A DNA stretch of 64,000 nt from Lycorma delicatula (GCF_047948215.1 NC_134458.1:145157036-145221035); one strand, 5' to 3'. Shown: positions 13,149 through 25,050, numbered from the stretch's first letter. Notes: generated by a model not told the origin, from the sequence alone. Translations and numbers: made by a program.

Positions 13149-15003
13149 AATAATAAAAAAAGAATTAAGGATAATAAAGACAAACGCAAATTATCTGTTC
13201 TGAGGTTGGTCCGAAGCACTATATCCGGAAAACTTTTGTCCATTCCCGGAAAACTTTAAAGATTATATAAGCACTAATTTCCTTTTATATATAACAATAA
13301 TTGTAATTTTAATTGTTCGAATAATGTAATATTCTAATTTCTAATTTCTATTTTTATTTCTAATTTTTATAATATTTCTAATTATTATATTTCTAATATT
13401 TATAATTTATATAAATATAATTTATTTTCCAGAGTCTTTTTTCCAATTTCTGTTGATCCTTGTAGCACTGATTTAATCAATCCTTCTCCTTTTATGATAG
13501 ATATATCAAGGACAGCTATATACCAGTCAATTAGCTTTTCAATTCTGAATTTTTCTTAAAAAGTCTTTTCTTCTCTCTCATTACTTTTTTTTATTTTTCA
13601 TTTTGTTAGCCGTTTTACTCTTCCCAACCACCTTCATGTTTTTTTTTCAATATCTCCAGTCTTTTTTTCTCTGTTTTTTCGAGTCTATGTTTCCTATAAG
13701 TACGTTATTACAATCTAAACATTACATTTTACAAAATGCATCTTAACTTAACTCCATCTTAATACATAATAATCGGTTTTTTATTTGTTTTTTTTTTTTT
13801 TTTAGTTAAATTCTAAGATATTTACTATTATTAAATTTCTTTTGTTTTCATATTTTCTGTCTTCTATTAATATGGTATCTAATTATCTGTATATTTCACT
13901 TTTTAAATCTTTCCTTCTTGTGTAGAGATTTATTGTCTAGTATCTCTTACTCGTATTACTTTAATTTTCTTAACATTCATTTTCATTCCATATTTTTTCA
14001 CAATACTTCTAACTGCATTTTTTTTTTTTTGAAATCACCAGTAAAAAATCCTGCGCATGCTTTCCTACAAAACCATCTCATCTCTGAATCTTATACAATG
14101 TAATCTCCCTCCAACATCGATTGTTTCATCCTATTTTACAGTTTTTTAATTATATATGCATTCAACATTTTAACTGTAGGCACAAATCTTGCCTTAATCC
14201 TCTATTTAGGTGAAATAACTGAGTTTGATTATTCATTTTTAATGAGAAGTTAAAAAAGGATTTTGAAAATAAATTTTCTTTTGACTATACTGGCCTCACC
14301 TCTGTTTTTTGAGAAACTTTATACACACGTTACGTCAAAAAATAATAATAAAAACGAAATCATCATCGCAAAATAATTACGCATACGATACGTCCTAATA
14401 CAAAGATGTGTATTACTTCTCTTCCTGATTTCAGAAATATACAATGTACCTTGTTATATTACGGTTAGCTTTAGATGATTATATCTAGAAATTATGGACA
14501 AGGTAGGACACATCTACACATAAGGTAGGATAGATCTATTTCCGACTACGTGTCATGCAGAAATTGACGACACACAAATTATCGTTCAAAAATTCAAACG
14601 TATACTCGTATTTCCTACAATAATGACGTATTATTGCCATAAAAATATCGTCCCTGAGTGTAGTAACCAGATATAGATGAACGAAACAACCAAAAACGAA
14701 GTAAACAAAAAACTTTACACCCAAAATTGAATACAAAAATGTAAAACTTGCAAGAAAAAGGTTTTTTGTATAATTTAGTATATACATTTCACAGATATTC
14801 TATTCATAGTTAAAAATTACGGAATTGTCGATACCGATGTTTCGCCAGTTTTTTACCAAATATTGAGTTTTCTACCAAATGTTGGTATTGTTTTTTACCA
14901 AAAAAATCAATAGTAGGCTTATCGAATAGCTAGGTTTGTTCATTAAAGCAGTTGTAGATTGGAAAAAATTCTTGCTAGAAACGTATTTTGATAAAGAACT
15001 AGT
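13149..15003. other. AT-rich intergenic DNA, nothing recognised
   Basis: Contains pyrimidine-rich tracts. Short open frames at 13918-14103 (+) and 14536-14787 (-) lack any recognisable domain. Confidence 0.55.
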
Positions 15004-15045
15004 GAACATGAAACCAGTAAACCAGTGTATACTGGTTTCATGTTC
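15004..15045. repeat. Perfect 16-bp hairpin
   Basis: GAACATGAAACCAGTA (15004-15019) is exactly complementary to 15030-15045, with a 10-base loop. A shorter relative (CCAGTGAACATGAAA) recurs at about 15497. No T-tract follows and no terminator role is implied. Confidence 0.85.
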
Positions 15046-15054
15046 TCTATTATA

Positions 15055-15245
15055 TGTGCTCAGTGACTCCTGGGGGCCTTCCGAGGCCAAGGGACCTATC
15101 CCATGGCCGCAGAGCTTGCTTCACTTGTCCTTCCAAATTTGCCAGGGAGAACCGGCGCCCTGACACACTCAGAGCTTGCTTCGGTCGCCATTCCCATTTA
15201 CCCAAAGGACTCCGCCTCTAGAACCCCGCACGTACGTTATCCTCA
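15055..15245. repeat. GC-rich island with a 60-bp-spaced direct repeat
   Basis: The block is clearly GC-richer than its surroundings. CAGAGCTTGCTTC occurs at 15110-15122 and again at 15170-15182. The composition suggests an inserted fragment, perhaps an untranslated piece of a retroelement, but no family is recognised. Open frames crossing it are not convincing genes. Confidence 0.4.
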
Positions 15246-15683
15246 TGGTTGTGAGTATAATACTGATAAATAATAATTAGAATATTCGGGCTTTATAGAA
15301 ACCTAAAAAAGAAAATTAATTACGAAAGATAGAATAATAGTAACTATGGTAACTAAGATACAAAACACCTTTGACGACGAAAAATTCATAACTTATTTCT
15401 TTGCCATTGTGGCAGAAATATAATAATGAAGTAAAATAATTAAGCTATATTTTCCTTACTGAATACTTTATGAATATCGTTCTTTTGTTATAAAGAACCA
15501 GTGAACATGAAATTATAAAGAAATAAAAAAATACAAAGACCGCTAGTGTGATTGACTGTTGGCGCCCGTGGTGTACTTATAGCTCGATTAAGAACACTTA
15601 ACAATATGTTAAAAATACATCTTATAACCTAGCTGCGAAGCACATACTCATATGTTTAAATGTAAATATTGAAAGCATTTTAG
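15246..15683. other. AT-rich intergenic DNA, nothing recognised
   Basis: No gene or repeat family identified. Confidence 0.5.
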
Positions 15684-15855
15684 TTTTTTTTTTTTTTACC
15701 TATTCCATTCCGACAGTTACATTCTTACACACAGTTACAACTGCCCTTCTTCTACTTCTTTTTATCACACGAAACGAATATTAAAACTTGCCAAATCTAA
15801 TAGGGATTGGAACCCAGAACCTTTCGGATGGATTTTCAAGCATACAAAAACCAAA
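15684..15855 (-). mobile_element. tRNA-derived SINE, family C
   Basis: On the minus strand a B box (GGTTCCAATCC) is followed by CTATTAGATTTGGC, a body, and GGAATGGAATAGGT before a poly-A tail (T run on + at 15684-15697). The segment after the B box matches the element at 58965-59065. The A-box half is poorly preserved. No convincing target-site duplication was seen. Confidence 0.5.
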
Positions 15856-16033
15856 TTCCGTTTAAAAGAAAATAAAGTCGTTACAAAACTTGTTTTTACC
15901 ACATTTTTGTGTGCTGTTACAAATATAAAATGTCTGAATCCGGGTTAAAGCACATCGAATGATAGATCCAAAATAACGAGATAATCTGCTACTTAGTAAT
16001 TCTGTCAGTTCTTTTAGTAATTTAACGTAACAG

Positions 16034-16067
<34 letters not shown>

Positions 16068-16073
<6 letters not shown>

Positions 16074-16126
16074 ATAACCCTCGTGTATATATATATATAT
16101 ATATATACACGAGGGTTATTTTTTTT
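16068..16126. repeat. Perfect palindrome at the left end of the mariner element
   Basis: AAAAAAATAACCCTCGTG (16068-16085) is inverted exactly as CACGAGGGTTATTTTTTT (about 16109-16126), with (TA)n in between. The right arm is the outer tip of the mariner inverted repeat, so an extra inverted copy of that tip lies just outside the element. Confidence 0.85.
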
Positions 16127-17437
16127 CAAGCTGCGATCGGTCACGAAATTAAAACCACAGTGAAAATAAAAAAATTTTTATTTGTAACAAGTACTTACAT
16201 AATTACGCTATTTCTCTACATAGTCGCCACTTCGATTTAGACATTTGTCGTAACGTGCCAACTTTCCAATACCCTCGTCATAGAACGGAGCCGCCTGTGT
16301 TTTCAGCCATGTTTCTACGCTGGTCTGCAGCTCGATGTCTGTGCCAAAATGTTGTCCTCCTAGCCAGCGTTTCATGTGAGCAAAGAGGTGAAAATCGGAT
16401 GGAGCCAAATCCGGGCTGTATGGTGGGTGATCAAACACTTCCCAGCGAAAACGCTGCAGGAGCTTCTTTGTTACAGCTGCAGTGTACGGCCGAGCATTGT
16501 CATGGAGAAAGACAATGCCTGATGACAACATTCCTCTTAGCTTATTCTGAATTACCCTTGGTAGACGTTGAAGAGTCACTCGATATGAGGCTGCAATGAT
16601 GGTCGTGCCACGTTCCATGAATTCCACCAAGAACAACTCCATTCCGGTCTCAGAACACAGTAGCCATACACTTTCTATTGGAGAAGGTTCGCTTGAACCT
16701 CTTTGGTTTACTGGAAGAATGAGAATGCATCCACTGTTTGGATTATTCTTTTGTTCCTTTAGTTTCGAAATGGACCCATGTCTCGTCCCCTGTGACAATT
16801 TTGTTCAAACATTCTTCTTCTTCATTGCGGTAGCGGTGGAGAAACGATAGGGAGGCGTCCATTCTAATTGTTTTGTGATGGTCGGACAGCATCTTGGGAA
16901 CCCATCTCGCACACAGTTTGCGGTACTGAAGTCTCACACTCACAATGGTGTAGAGAACTGACCTTGAAATTTCAGGAAACGAATCACTCAATACAGAAAT
17001 TGTGAACCGACGATTTTCTCGAATTGCCTCATCCACTCGCTCATCGAGATCATCGGTTGACACTCGCTTCCTTCCCTCACCGCCTGCATCATGAACATCT
17101 GTACGTCCTGCTTTAAAGTTCCTGCACCATTGTGGCATTTTGCTGTCACTAATTGAAGTTTCACCGTACACATAACTTATTCGTCGACAAATCAGCTGCA
17201 TTACACCCCTCAGCCTGAAGAAATCTAATTACCGCACGCACTTCATACTTGACGGGAGATGCTATTGTTGTACACATGTTTACGTGCTAGCTTCATGCTC
17301 AGAACTAAACGAAGTGACGCGGCGGGATTGAAGGCCATATTAGAGACGCTGCGCAACACATATGCGCAAAGGTTCATTCGATTTTTGTGCGGGTTTTTAT
17401 TTCGCGACCGATCGGACCTTGAAAAAAAACTCTCATA
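16107..17437 (-). mobile_element. mariner-like DNA transposon with terminal inverted repeats
   Basis: The outer ends are imperfect inverted repeats. The left end (16107-16157) carries TTTTCAAG and CGATCGGTCACGAAATT; the right end (about 17387-17437), read on the minus strand, carries TTTTCAAGGTC and CGATCGGTCGCGAAAT. Both sit in TA-rich flanks, consistent with the TA target preference of mariner. The single gene inside is on the minus strand and is broken. The element is close to full length (about 1.3 kb), the usual mariner size. Confidence 0.85.
16208..17277 (-). pseudogene. mariner transposase, D34D type, multiply frameshifted
   Basis: Mariner transposases cut and paste DNA at TA. The probable start is the ATG at 17277, leading into SPVKYEVRAVIRFLQAEG, the N-terminal helix-turn-helix region. 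A frameshift near 17170-17190 moves to the open stretch 16743-17201 (linker, RKLCARWVPK, then catalytic GDETWVHF). Near 16745-16800 it shifts again into a segment with MATVF and a stop where Trp is normal, then into 16208-16798 with HDNARPYTA and YSPDLAPSDFHLF. The spacing between the second and third catalytic Asp is 34 residues. All three catalytic Asp codons survive, and the C-terminus ends GDYVEK. At least three frameshifts and one stop make it inactive. Confidence 0.9.
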
Positions 17438-17949
17438 TATATAAAAGTATAAATTCCTTAAATAGAAATCGGAAATTAAGTTATTGGGCAAACTTCAAAT
17501 GTTATTACGTAATGGGTAAAGGGTATTTTTTAATTCAAACAGGAAGGTTGTTATCGCCACTGTATGAGAAAAACACTACCATATTGAAGATTAACCAACA
17601 AAGGAATTTAATTAAAAAAGAAAACCAAACACATTAATAGTTTGTATAGGAACCTTAAAAAAGAGAAAGAAAAACAGAATGACGGTTAACTATCCATCAC
17701 TCAAACATGGAGCTAACAGAAAGATTAATAAATTTAAAAAAACAGTTTTTCATCTCAATTAAAAGATAAAGTTAGAACCAAAAGAAAAAATACAATAAAA
17801 ACGATCACAAATAGAATATAAACTAAAATAAATTAATGTTGAAATGTCAAAAGCATACTCTTTATTAAAAAGAGAAAGAAAAACCGATAAGTATGACTGT
17901 ATGAGAAAACTAATGCTTTCTCGACGATTAATTACACTTGCATAATTCA
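17438..17949. other. AT-rich intergenic DNA, nothing recognised
   Basis: Open frames at 17362-17637 and 17759-17950 have no family signature; the first begins inside the mariner terminus. Confidence 0.5.
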
Positions 17950-19025
17950 ATTTTTACTTTCTTGTACAAGTAAAGGAAGTATTGTCGTAAAAAATTTCGG
18001 TTTTTAGATTTCAACGTAAATACCTATTTTGACCATTCGTGAATCCATTTTGACTAGTTTCGGTGTAAGGTCTGTACATATATGTGTATGTATGTACGTA
18101 CGTACGTATCTCGCATAACTCAAAAAGCCGTAGGATGTTAAAAGTTTGGATTTAGGACTGTGGTAAAATCTAGTTATGCACCTCCCCTTTTGATTGCAAT
18201 AAATTGAACCAAAAGTGCCCAAAAAACCCTAAAATTCAAAAAAATTTAGATTTTGGAATTTTTCTTAACTGAATAAGCCCTTGTTGAGAGCTTTTCAACG
18301 ATGTATCATAAGTGGTACTTATTTTCATTATTTCCAGAGTTATAGCCAAATGAAATTTTACTTAATGAAATATTTGGATCATATAAGGAGAAGGCACATC
18401 GGTTCGAATCAGACTTCATCTTCTTCTTTTTTAACTGTTTTTTTTATATTTATTTAAATATATTGATTTAACAACTATTAACCTTTGATTGTAAAAAAAT
18501 ACAATAAAAAATAATTCAATAATAGCAATAAATAAAAATATCAGATGTTATTAATGAAATAAAATTTTATGTACTTTTCATTTTAAAAAAAAATGTGTAT
18601 GTAATTTAATAGGCAAGTATGTAATTTAATAGTAAGTCATGTGGTGTCGACATCAGATTTGGTGAAACATCTGATTATTCGTTTTTGTTTTTCATTTTGT
18701 TCATGGTTAGATCATAATAACTTAAAAAACATAGTACTAGATAGATATAAGACATGCATTTATTTAAAGAGTAATAAAGGGACTTTCACTCTATCCTAAT
18801 GTTTCAGGTAAGATTGTTGAATTAATAACTGTATACATATTTGATGATAATAACTAATATTTTAGCAATTGTGTAACTGTCCAATTTATTAAAGAATTGA
18901 AGGATCATATCACACTTTCAAATAAAATAAGTTTAAATGAAGTGCAGAAAAAAATGTGTGCATGTAATTTAATAGGTGTACAAGGAAGTCATGTGGCATC
19001 CGCATCAGATTTTTAGTTTGACTAA
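17950..19025 (+). repeat. Unidentified dispersed repeat R1kb, plus copy
   Basis: The segment opens with CTTGTACAAGTAAAGGAAG and matches 25050 back to about 24085 in inverted orientation over several blocks: CGCATAACTCAAAAA, AACGATGTATCATAAG, AAGGCACATCGGTTCGAA, and CAATTGTGTAACTGTCCA through AAGTCATGTGGCATC. Similarity is judged by eye at about 75-85% in aligned blocks. An internal unit (ATGTAATTTAATAGG...GTCATGTGG) occurs at about 18598-18650 and again at 18962-19000. No protein is encoded. Family identity is unknown to me. Confidence 0.65.
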
Positions 19026-20234
19026 AGTTTCATAAAATTCGGAAATGAAACCTGTACAACTAATAATAACTATTATTTTTTTATATTACTGTTTGAAGAA
19101 ACTTGTAATTTTTTCTGTAGCCATCATTTGAAATCGATTAGTTTGTATACGTTTTGAGATTAACTGAAGAAAATGGAAACCATTAAAATTATGTGTTTTC
19201 GAATTAAATGTCGATTATATGAGAAAAAGAAAACTGGCAAAGTTTGAATTATCAGGCTTCACACTGGTGAAAAAGTAGTAGTGTTGTGAAATCCCCAAAA
19301 AATCGAAAATATTGTAAAATAAAAATTCTACAAATTTCTATTTGAAAATTCAAAAATTTGTATTTGTATTTGAAAAAAATCAAATACTGAAAAATCGAAC
19401 TTTTTTTTTAAATTCTACAAAATTAATAAGTTAGTAAAATAAAAAAGTAAATAAAGTTTAAAAAAATAACATCGTAAAAAATTTTATGAAATTGTAAAAT
19501 TAAATAGCCTTAAAAAGTAATGTAATGTTAAAAATATTCATTTAATAATGCTAATATTAACTAAAATTAGTTTAGTAACCTTTGCGATCGAAAAAAATAA
19601 AATTTTCAGAATTTTTTCTAAATCTGTGAGTCCAAGTAACATGGGGGCTTTTTTTATTGATTATGATGATTACCAAAATAAAATTAAAGCAGTAGAATTC
19701 CCAAATTTTGAATAAAAAATGTTTAATTTTAGGGGTTTCCTGACTGTACTTGGGGAAAATTAAGGAAAAATTTTTTTATAAAAAGTGATCCCTGAAAAAA
19801 ATTAATTTAAAAGATAATTGTAAAAAATATTGAAAAAAATGAAGTATAACTTTTAAGAAAGTAATGAAAAAGATTGTTTCTGATTTTGGGTTCGCATGTA
19901 ATACAGGTAGCAAAGCTACTTTAATTTTAATACCCCCTTTAAGTGATGAAAAAAAAAATTTTAATAACAAAAATTAAAAGAGTCAGGCCTAAAACTAAAA
20001 CACAGGTTATATATTTTTTAGAGGTGAGAGAATACAATTTAAGTATGTATGAAGTATAAGCTTTCAAGAAATGTTTTAAAAATATTTAAACCGAAGGGAA
20101 AAAATAGTGAAATAAAGCAAAAAGAAAACCCATATATATCATCTGTAATACGTGGGGATTGATTTTTTGAAAATTTTTTTACGGGATTATTTATACATGC
20201 GTTGTAGGTAACAAATTCGGTTTCATTCATTCAT
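19026..20234. other. AT-rich intergenic DNA, nothing recognised
   Basis: Possibly the diverged interior of the same repeat (between 17.95 kb and the 3' end at 21.75 kb), but no match could be confirmed by eye. Confidence 0.4.
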
Positions 20235-21400
20235 AGAGTTCTACCATTAGGGCAGGTCCTGTCACGGCTGCTCCTCTTTGTTTCCGCGTATTTTCCCCCT
20301 TTCCAAAATCCTTTCCATCATTTCAAATCGCTTTCTTCCTTTCCTTTCATTCTTACCTTCATTCATCCGATGTGCTAGCCTTGTCCTCATACAATTTCCT
20401 ATATCACATATATAGCCTTACACATATTTCATAGCTTATATTACATACATAGCCTTTACCTTTCAATCACATTTAGCATTTTCCTTTTCTCTTCGATTAT
20501 CCTTAATATTTCATCATTTGTTACACGGTCTTGCCATTTGACATTAATCATTCTGCACCATACCCACATCTCAAAAGCCAATTCGTTTTCTGTCTGCCTT
20601 TCTCATCGTCTACGTTGCAGCTCGAAAGAGCATCAAACACCAAATAAAACATCTCATTAATCTCTTCCTTAACGCTAAGTTTAACTTTTCACACAGTGGC
20701 CTTCCCTTCTTTTTAAATGCCTGCTTACTTCTTGAAATTGTTATAATTTCTACTGTGCAAGTTAGGTCATCGTTTATAAAGCTCCCTGAGTTCTTAAGTT
20801 TCTTCACCTGCTCTAAAACTTCATTTCCTCTCTTAACCTCAATCTTCACCTAATACTATACATTTTGATGATCCTCATACCCGGACTTTCGTAAGCTTCA
20901 TTTAAGTCATCAAACATTTCATTTAGTTTACTTGAGCTCTCAGCCAGTACCCCCATGTCTTCAGCAAACGTGTAAACTCTATACTTCTTCCCCCGATTTT
21001 TATTCCTCTTTTCCATTCGGACAGCATTTAATTAAATCTTCCAGATAAATACAAAACAGTGATGGTGACATGCAGCATCCCTGCCTCACTCCCCTTCCAA
21101 TTCCTATTCTTTCTGTCATTTCGTCTCCTACTCTCACTTTTATTATTTGGTAATAGTATAGTTCTTTTATTAGGCGCCTCTCTTTCCAGTCAAGTAACAT
21201 TTTTCCAAAATTAACAGTACTGTATTCCATCTAACTCTGTCAGACGCTTTCTCTAGGTCGACAAATGCAACATCCATTCTCAGTCCCCTTTCCGTCTATA
21301 TAGCAGCCATATAGCGTCCCTTATTCCAACACTTCTTTTAAACCTATACTGTTCTTCCTCAATACCGCCATCCAATTTATTGTACATTTAAAACCACTAA
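20235..21400 (-). pseudogene. RTE-like non-LTR reverse transcriptase remnant
   Basis: Minus-strand translation in several frames gives reverse transcriptase blocks in order. A diverged first palm motif with a VDLEKASDRV-like sequence lies near 21245-21275. RGVRQGCCMSPSLFCIYLEDL sits in the open stretch 21000-21230. An FAEDMGVLAESS block near 20930-20970 replaces FADD, losing one catalytic Asp. The thumb and C-terminal region, with SRSKQAF and LRKRLMRCFIW, lies at 20610-20849. Frameshifts separate the blocks. A GC-richer 3' untranslated stretch follows to about 20235. The element is 5'-truncated and older than the related copy at 54.1 kb. Confidence 0.75.
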
Positions 21401-21640
21401 CAGTATTATAGCTGCATGTGATATTAGGTTAATCGTTCTACGGCTAAATTCGCTTTAAGAAAGCATACACTAAAATACCTCTGAAGAAAATCGAAATTGG
21501 TCTTTTCGCAATATTCTCCATCCCAATCTACGAATCATGAAAAAACTAACACGATTAACGCCCCATAAAATATATTTGAGCCAAAATTGGAAAAATAATT
21601 CGGTTTGGTCAATCCTGAGATATATAAAGCCAGAAGCACA

Positions 21641-21716
21641 TATAAACACATACGTACATGTATGTGTTTATATATCACATACATGTACGTATGTGATATA
21701 TAAACACATACGTACA
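21641..21716. repeat. Nested palindromes and direct repeat
   Basis: TATAAACACATA (21641-21652) pairs with 21661-21672, and TATATCACAT (21671-21680) pairs with 21691-21700. The unit TATAAACACATACGTACAT at 21641-21659 recurs exactly at 21698-21716. The result is a compact cruciform-prone array. Confidence 0.85.
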
Positions 21717-21744
21717 TACTACATAAATATGTTTTTTGATCTAA

Positions 21745-21866
21745 TGAACTAGTAACCCCCTAAAACGTAAAGATTTGCAAAACACTCAATATCCCATTTT
21801 TGACGTAGTCAGCATAGTTTTCCTTTTAATATAGCTACTCTAGCTATAATCGCCGGGAAAGTAAAG
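21745..21866 (+). repeat. 3' hairpin end of repeat R1kb (second copy)
   Basis: Matches 55-200 over CCCATTTTTGACGTAG, GTTTTCCTTTTAATATAGC, an AGCT...AGCT stem and a closing GGGAAAGTAAA. This may be the 3' terminus of the copy that starts at 17950, with the RTE remnant nested inside, which would make that copy about 3.9 kb. Confidence 0.5.
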
Positions 21867-23526
21867 GATTGATGTAAGTCAGAATGATTACATCACGTGC
21901 ACAGTTTAGGGTTACTGTTTTTTAAAGAAATTGAACATCTACAAAAGGTGTAACATTACATTCACTTGTAATAATACGTCATGTGGTACTTCAACAACTG
22001 GTATCGGATTCTTATCGATAAAAAATTTCATTTTTTAATTGTGTTAAAGTAAGATTACTTATTTATAAAAAAATCAAAAACCGTATTTATGGCTTTTAGT
22101 TTTCTGGTCTTATTTTCTAAGCAAAAATAAACAGTCAGTCACGAATTTCCTTGTTAATGTAAGTGATGATTAATTAAGTGATGAGGAATATCCAATGTCA
22201 GAGGATTTATAAGTAAAAAATATAAATATTCAAATTTAATTATTATTTGAGTTCAAATGAGATTGGGTACCTTTATTTAAGGTAGTTAAAGTATCACTAG
22301 TAGTAATTTACGTTCTCACTGGACTGAATAATTGATTTTGTGATTTGCATACGAAATTAGGTACATAAAAGGTCATTCGAAAATACCTCTGTAACAAAAG
22401 GGGAAGTAATGGAAATTAACAGACGTAGTGGTTAAATACTATCCTTTTGACAATTAAATGAAGTCTTACTTGAAATAAAGTTATCTCAATTAAAATAGGA
22501 TACAGTTTTATTAATTAAGTTTAATTAACAGAAACCTTAGTTTCTTTTCGTTTTAAAAATTAAGTTAAAGTATTTTCCCCTAGATTTGTGAGATAGTGAA
22601 TATTTACTGTTACCGGTAGATAAGAACTTTACGCATACTTGGTTACATAGTCTGCTTCACTGTGGGCAATAATAAAATTAGATGTTTAATAATAATTTTG
22701 TTCCTAAGCATTTTAATAATTAAATTAACACTGAAGAATTATGGAAAAAAGTTTTTAAAAATTGTAAAGTCAAGTTTTTGAGTTCTTTACCCAGGAATCG
22801 GAAGTTGTAACAATAGTAATTATTGATAATTATTTTTTGCTTAAGTAAAACATAAAAAAGAATTTTTATGATTAAATTCACAATCTACGGAAAACATTTA
22901 ATTTTACTGAATCTTCATTATGTAGAAAATATTTTCTCTGTGCTACTTTCCCGTTTTGTACATTTATAAGTTACTAATTACGTAAAGACATTTTTTCATC
23001 TGAAATGACTGAAAGTAGTTTATATAATGACAATGTTGTATTACATTTAATAAGGAAACAACATTATTATCATTGCTGTGTGCCTCCGTCGAAGAGTGGT
23101 CGACAACTCCTTACTTTATGTTCTACTTTTTTGAGTTCTACATTTTAGCATATATTTTTCTAACTGTATAACAAATTAAACGATTTAAGATATATGTTTA
23201 ATCAGAGTCATGTCGCGAAAAACACCGAAATATGTGCTTGTACAAAAAATGTATAAACTTTGTAAGTTTTTGATTTATGCTATTTTTATTAAATAGTTGA
23301 AAAAAAAATTAGAACGTGGTTCTCATATTTTATATTATACGTAATAACTTTATTTTAATTAGTTAATAAAAAAAAAAAAAAACGTGAAAAGATGTAACTG
23401 TACCTTTAAAAAGAAATTAAAAAATGGAAAAAATTATTCTAAAAGAATAGGAAAAAACAAAATAAATACGCATGAAAGTTTAAAACCAGTACATGTTATT
23501 ATAAAACCCAGAATTACATTGTGTGC
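21867..23526. other. AT-rich intergenic DNA
   Basis: A short segment near 21960-22015 (TACGTCATGTGGTACT...TCGGATTC) weakly resembles the GTCATGTGG block of the R1kb repeat. Nothing else was recognised. Confidence 0.45.
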
Positions 23527-23803
23527 TTTTTTTTGTGTTCAGTCATTTGACTGGTTTGATGCAGCTCTCCAAGATTCCCTATCTAGTGCTAGTCGTTTCA
23601 TTTCAGTATACCCCTACATCCTACATCCCTAACAATTTGTTTTACATATTTCAAACGTGGCTTGCCTACACAATTTTTTCCTTCTACCTGTCCTTCCAAT
23701 ATTAAAGCGACTATTCCAGGATGCATTAGTATGTGGCCTATAAGTCTGTCTCTTCTTTTAACTATATTTTTCCAAATGCTTCTTTCTTCATCTATTTGTA
23801 ACC
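23527..23803 (-). pseudogene. RTE-like retrotransposon, 3' terminal fragment
   Basis: On the minus strand this is the last ~90 codons and tail of the same family as 54080-55080. It encodes the EERSIWKNIVKRRDRLIGHI, QVEGKNCVGKP and YVKQIVRDVGCRG blocks and ends GCTGCATCAAACCAGTCAAA before an A tail. By eye only around eight to ten differences separate it from 54800-55065, so both are young. A one-base deletion in the GTAGGGGT region shifts the frame near the C-terminus. It is a severe 5' truncation, typical of incomplete reverse transcription. Confidence 0.85.
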
Positions 23804-24084
23804 GGTGCATTGTCGAATAGCTTACGATGCCATCACGCAGAATACCATGCTACATCGTAAATAGTAAAAACTACGATAATTCGAGTGTTAAAAAAAATTA
23901 ATTCTGTTTCAAATTAGATTTTAATTCCGTTCCAGATTAAAAACAAACAACAGCCTATAACTAGTAAACCTTTGTTTCACATCGACGTAAAATAATCAAA
24001 GTTTAAAAAATAATTGAATATTAGAGTAGTATTATATTTTTATTTTCAGAGCGATTTATGACATTTAAAATTATTTAGTTTCGC

Positions 24085-25050
24085 ATTTATTTAAATAAAT
24101 ATATTTTATAAATATAAGAAAACAATCTGTTGTGGACACCACATGACTTGATAGTTCACCTATTAGATTACATATCTACATTTTTTGCTACACTTCATTT
24201 AAACTTATTTCATTTGAAAGTGAGATGCGATCCTCCAATTCTTTAATAAAGTGGACAGTTACACAATTGCATTGTGGTGGAGACCACATTGCATCACATT
24301 TTTTGTGGTGCCCGTATCAGCATTTTATATTAGTTTATATATTAATTTTGTATAATTTGTTTATAATTAATTTTGTATCAACTTCATATACATGTATTTT
24401 TTTTTATTTAAATATATTGATTTACTAATAATTATTAACCTCTGATTGTAAAAATTTTGAATTAAAATGAAAAGTATATAAAATTTTATTTCACTAATAA
24501 TTTCTGATTTTTTTTTATTGTTATTATTGAATTATTATTTATTGTGAAAAATTTTATTACAATCAGAGGTTAATAATTATTAATAAATCAATATATCTAA
24601 ATTAAAAAAAGGTAAAAAAAAATATATTTATATGAAGTCGAATTCGAACCGATGTGCCTTCTCCTTGTAAGATCCAAATAATTCATTAATTAAAATTTTA
24701 TTTGGCAATAACTGTGGAATCAATGAAAATAAGTACAACTTATGATGTATCGTTGAAAACCTTTAACGAGGGCTTATTATTGTAGTTGTCCAAAATTCAA
24801 ATCTTTTGGATTTTGGGTTTTTTTTATCATTTTTGTTCAGTCGATTTCAATAAAAAAGGGCGGTGCAGAACTAGATGTTACAGCAGTCCTAAATAAAAAA
24901 TTTCAACATTCTACAGCTAATAGTTTTTGAGTTATGCGAGATACATACGTACTGGATTCAGGAATGGTCAAAATGGATATTTCCGTTGAAATCTGAAAAT
25001 CGAGATTTTTCACGATTACAATACTTCCTTTACTTCGTACAAGAAATTAA
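24085..25050 (-). repeat. Unidentified dispersed repeat R1kb, minus copy
   Basis: This is the inverted counterpart of 17950-19025. Its outer end on the minus strand reads TTCTTGTACGAAGTAAAGG at about 25047. Internal blocks occur in the same order as in the plus copy. It differs by an additional ~170-base stretch that includes an inverted duplication at 24408-24606. Confidence 0.65.
24408..24606. repeat. ~50-bp inverted repeat inside R1kb minus copy
   Basis: Arms at about 24408-24455 and 24549-24606 both contain ATTATTAACCTCTGATTGTA in opposite orientations, separated by ~95 bases. The plus copy has only one arm (about 18455-18500), so the inversion arose in this copy. Confidence 0.75.

Noticed and set aside
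15862..16110. 82-aa minus-strand frame with Ile-Tyr repeats
   Set aside because: Produced by (TA)n and the palindrome beside the mariner end.
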